Below are positions 60,350 through 64,000 of a stretch of 64,000 nucleotides of DNA, piece after piece. The position numbers and the translations under genes are program-made. This stretch comes from Neckera pumila (Eukaryota; Streptophyta; Bryopsida; Hypnales; Neckeraceae): positions 18,942,975 to 19,006,974 of the forward strand of contig OZ018409.1 of NCBI GenBank assembly GCA_963969595.1, written 5' to 3'. The notes under the pieces were generated by a model, which saw nothing but the letters and a program-made list of their open reading frames with translations, had not been told where the DNA came from and did no database searches. How positions within the stretch are numbered: position 1 is the stretch's first letter; each line of letters starts with the position of its first letter.

Positions 60350-61200
60350 TTGATAGTGACCTCGGAAGGGTTATAAATTTGACCCCCCAAATTGACCCCC
60401 CCCCAGGCAGGCATCCATTTGATCCCTCAGCTGCCGAAGTTCGAGACCCCCCCCCCCCCCCTTCCCCGCCCTTCCCCGCCCAGGCCCGATTTCCAGGCAT
60501 GTGATGATGGTTGGTGCATGCCTGCGCTTGTTGTCGGGGCCCCTCGCCCCCTTGCCTGAGAGCATGTGCCGACTGCAAACTGCGTGTCCAGTAAGGTAAG
60601 CTGTTCCGTTTCAAGGTCCCACTCCCCCTCGTCCTCGTCCCTCCCCTCCCTCTCATCAGTGGCATGATGCGCACAATGTGGAGCTCCTGGTGATCGACAT
60701 GATGGAACGGATGGATCATGTCTCTTTGTTTTGTTTTCTGTTTTTTTCCTTGCTCGCCAAGCTAAGCAAAGACGGTTTCATAACCTCGCCCCCCCGGCAG
60801 CCCTGACAATGTCACAAGGGAGTCCACGGGACGGAATGATGAGCCTGTGCTACTTAGTTGGCAAGGCGGAGTGCCCCGTCTGCCCTGCCGCAAGCTCGAT
60901 CACCTGCTGGCCATGTGCTCAAAGCTGGAGCCTCCTTCAATGATGGAGCTAAGCGAATAACTTAGGGGGAAGAGTGTGGGGGTGGAGAAACTGGATTGGG
61001 AAAAGGGTCAGAGCCAGCAGACACCTGCGACGACACCCATGACCGGCACCCATCATCCCGGCCGGGCATCTGCAAAGCCCAGGGAGCAGGAGAATGTTGA
61101 TCCATGCATCCGGTGGGTGGCATTTGGAGGGAGAGGCAAGGGAGCGAGAGGAGAGAGAGAGGGAGCCAGTCAGTGACAAAGTGGAAACTGTGGATCGGTG
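60350..61200. other. GC-rich island without an assignable gene
   Basis: Strikingly C/G-rich compared with both flanks, with C runs at 60395-60404 and 60439-60460 and short open frames on both strands (60321-60719 minus, 60731-60943 plus, 60976-61176 plus). None has domain features I recognise. No splice chain found. Confidence 0.5.
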
Positions 61201-61221
61201 TAGGTGTTGACAGACAAAAGG

Positions 61222-61453
61222 TTAACCCTGAAGCGCGCCGACGACCATATTTTGGACAATGGACAGAAGGCTTTGAGGCATTGTTTGTGCAACTAACTTC
61301 TCATTCATCCAATGTAATATTTGAATCTAGAAAAAGAAAAACTTCCTTAATGATCAAATTCATGAAATTCTAGTAAATGATATTTCTACACAAAGATATA
61401 TGCAAAAATGTGCAAAAATTCAGAAAATATGGATTGAGACCTTTAGGGGTTAA
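61222..61453 (+). repeat. Short R1-type element with TTAA ends
   Basis: Starts TTAACCCTGAAGCGC and ends ACCTTTAGGGGTTAA, 232 bases. The interior is shorter than in full R1 copies. Confidence 0.55.
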
Positions 61454-62172
61454 GGAGCTATATTGGTTGAGTCTATAAGGAATGCAACCCAATTCTGATC
61501 ATTTCAGCAGTTACACATGTCTGTAGGGTGGGTTTCTTTAGTGGAGAAATTTTCCCATGTGCAAAAATAAAGTTTGGAAGGGTTTCATAGTTTTCAGTTT
61601 TTTTTCACTCAAAACAAAATTACTATGAATTTTTTAGCAAAAGATTCTAGTCCTCCCATACCGGTGATATAGGGCTTACTATTTCCGACCATAATCTAAA
61701 AACAAAATCCACCAAGGGCTGGTTGGCAATATCAAGAGACTTGTAGCCAATCATAAAATGCCACAACTACCTTAGGAACCGCAACACAATTAATCCTTGT
61801 CTTCACCAAAATTCAAGGAAAAAGAGTAGCCTATAGCCAGAATGGGGAGGTGATCAAGAATGGGTTGCCTCCTATAGTAGAGCAATGAGCCTCTTGCGGT
61901 GTGGAAGCCCAGCCAAGGGTGAATGTGTAAAAAAAAGACCCCCTATCGTGTGTCGTGTTTATTCAATTGTTAACACCTCTCCCCAGCTAATTTGGGGCCT
62001 CTGATTGCAAATATGAACTCAGTTTTTGAAAAATTTATCATGCGTGGCAAATAAAAAGCTCTTGCGTTTTCCCCATGGGCAAACTACAGGGGGGCAAAAC
62101 GGCCTCCGTAAGAGGTTGGTTGAACTACTATAGACTCGACCAGCTATATAATGAGTTCATGATTAGGAGCTA
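61454..62172. other. Unassigned intergenic DNA
   Basis: Nothing recognised. Confidence 0.5.
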
Positions 62173-62419
62173 CACAAAATAGTGAAATTAGGTTGCCCCA
62201 TACTAATTTCCCGACATCCAACACTATATAAATACCTGCAGTCATTGCGAAAGAATACAACAATAAAGGAGCTAGGTGTGTGGTATGGGTTGGTGCATTG
62301 TTCATGGCTCGGGTTTAGAGAACTGCATGTGCCTCCATGGACAAGCAATGGCTCATGAGCTAATTTTTGTTAGTGAAGACAACTTAATTGTTGAGGCAAT
62401 CCAATTTCACTATTTTGTG
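62173..62419 (+). mobile_element. TA-flanked MITE R4, intact copy
   Basis: The 247-base element has 25-base inverted ends differing at two positions (left CACAAAATAGTGAAATTAGG, right CCAATTTCACTATTTTGTG). TA is duplicated on both sides (62171-62172, 62420-62421). Non-coding. TA targeting is typical of Tc1/mariner-derived MITEs. Confidence 0.8.
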
Positions 62420-62814
62420 TAGAGATTAAAGAAAAAAGTCAATATATATGGCAGGTCAAGGTTGTTGGAAATGTTGTTACAGTAATTAAGCATGTTGAAA
62501 AATTATGGGTCAAGTCTTCAGCTGAGTGGCAGGGAAACCATGTGCGAGTCTCTCTCTCTAACTTAACTTACTGTCTGTTTGGAAATATTGACAGACAGAC
62601 AGGTTTCAACCTTCAACCTTATGAATGGATTGAATTTGTACTTGTGTTGTGTGCTGGGATAAGGACACTCATCAGACTACTCGTTGGATTCACAATGCCT
62701 TGCAGACAACTATGCCTGAGTGAGCATCTAAAATACACTCACAAATATGTAAGTTATATTTGCATGATTTTGAAAATTAAGATGTGGAAGTTGTTCCATC
62801 AGTCATATTGAAAA

Positions 62815-62894
62815 TTAACCCCTCACCGCCCCGGGTATCAGAAAACACACTAGAAAGAGGACAAAATTGGTCCCCTTGGGCGGTAAGGGGTTAA
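62815..62894. mobile_element. 80-bp minimal TTAA-bounded inverted-repeat element
   Basis: TTAA, then CCCCTCACCGCCC, 46 bases of unique DNA, then GGGCGGTAAGGGG, then TTAA. The 13-base ends pair with one mismatch. A 20-base direct repeat (ATGTGGAAGTTGTTCCATCA) lies on each side, at 62782-62801 and 62896-62915. Confidence 0.75.
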
Positions 62895-63052
62895 TATGTG
62901 GAAGTTGTTCCATCAAATGTGTGCACGACAGGACAAATTTCCAGGATTTGTAGGAAATAAGCAATTAAGCAGGTTTTTGTCAGAGGTGGAGTGTACCTGG
63001 TACAGGTGGATCACAAAGCTAAAACACGTTACTTTAGTTATAATAATAATTA

Positions 63053-63256
63053 CACAAAATAGTGAAATTAGGTTGCCCCACATTGATTTCTCAACAGTCC
63101 ACACTATAGAAATATTCATTGCTTTTGTACAATGATGCATTCACTTCAGGGTCATGTATATGGTATAGATTTGTGCACCAATTCAAGGCCTAGTTCAGAG
63201 AGTGATATGCGCCTCCATGTGGAACAAGCATGGATCCATGAGGTAATTTATCTGAA
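63053..63256 (+). mobile_element. TA-flanked MITE R4, truncated
   Basis: Its first 25 bases match the left end of 62173-62419, and its interior matches 38915-39147. Its right end is missing where R1 begins at 63257. Confidence 0.65.
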
Positions 63257-64000
63257 TTAACTCCTAAAGGACCAACATGCATTTTTTGGCAACATAGAAA
63301 TTTTGGGCAAGTACGTGTGACTGGAGATTTGCATGTTTGGGCTGAAATTTTTATAGAAGGTGGGTATGAGGAATATCTTTCATGTGCGCCAAATTTCATG
63401 ACATTTGGAAATATGAGTCAAAGGTTATGGCCAAATATGTTGTTTGTTTCTCAACTTAGGCAGTTCGGGCAGATAAGAAAAAATCACTTTTTTCAAAAAT
63501 AAAAATTTGAAATTGGTTTATTAGATTTATATATACGTGGAAAGCTTTAAATCATTTCATTTTGATCAATAAGTCAAACGTTACAAGGATTTTAAGTTTG
63601 CGGGCAGTTATAGATTGTCTACTCTAAAATAAACTTTGAAGTCATTTATTTCACTCAATTTTCAATATTTTCAAAAATTTATAAAATTATAGGATGTAGA
63701 TTGTTTATTACAACATTGCAACCATTGGGATTGGCATTTTTCAATTCCATAATTAACTTCTTAACAATTTAGTGTTTTGAACCAGTTTCTACTTCTTTCT
63801 ATTTACTATTTTTTTCCTATATGTTGTATAGTTTCAAATAATCTGAAAATTTTCAAGCATGTAGACAACTTGCCTTGAAGAATGAATCCAAAGAAGCACA
63901 ACCATTTTAGAATTTTTTTTCATAATAATCTGACTTTGTGAAGTGCAGCGCCCGATTTTTTGCAGGGCCAAAAAAAAGACTTTTGCCACTTCAAATACTA
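63257..64000 (+). repeat. R1, forward copy (cut by window end)
   Basis: Begins TTAACTCCTAAAGGACCAAC and follows the copy at 45007-45959 closely through GACATTTGGAAATATGAGTC and TTTTTTGCAGGGCC. Confidence 0.8.

Overview
The window is land-plant nuclear DNA. It holds long AT-rich intergenic stretches, GT-AG introns, plant-type cell-wall genes with signal peptides and a plastid-type presequence. The lineage cannot be fixed from the sequence alone. The protein sequences look plausible for a non-flowering plant (bryophyte, lycophyte or fern), but that is only an impression.

Five protein-coding genes could be assembled exon by exon with consistent phases; one of them, the pectate lyase, has an unresolved first junction. 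(1) 21292-23593 (+) encodes a membrane-anchored Josephin-domain protein whose catalytic Cys and His positions are Asp and Leu, a probable pseudo-deubiquitinase. (2) 24536-26699 (-) encodes a DAO-family FAD oxidoreductase with a plastid-like presequence. (3) 27575-33593 (+) encodes a 13-exon membrane calcineurin-like metallophosphoesterase of the PGAP5/Ted1/Cdc1 type. (4) 35795-41086 (+) encodes a secreted pectin methylesterase. (5) 51476-53723 (-) encodes a secreted pectate lyase. Genes 1 and 2 converge, and genes 2 and 3 diverge from a shared region of about 0.9 kb containing a (GT)24 tract. Genes 4 and 5 converge across 10 kb of repeats. They act in sequence on homogalacturonan: the esterase exposes carboxylates and the lyase cleaves de-esterified chains.

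Layout: 0-21 kb is mostly decayed repeats. It includes a nested CACTA foldback element (4500-4721), a diverged 1-kb duplication (7.7-9.5 kb), a GC-richer unassigned island (10.4-13.4 kb) with a 33-bp-stem hairpin, and a decayed transposon-like gene (18167-19565). The gene island spans 21-41 kb and the pectate lyase lies at 51.5-54 kb. The intervals 41-51 kb and 54-64 kb are repeat-rich.

The repeats fall into several recurring families. The most abundant is a TTAA-bounded family whose ends read TTAACCCCTAAAGGACC, with more than a dozen copies in both orientations, full length about 0.9 kb, plus an 80-bp minimal version. Others are TTA-flanked MITEs ending GAGCATCTCC, a TA-flanked MITE ending CACAAAATAGTG, and a MITE family ending TTAGAGAAAAAATnAGCC. 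I saw no rRNA, convincing tRNA, CRISPR, or reverse-transcriptase or integrase signatures.
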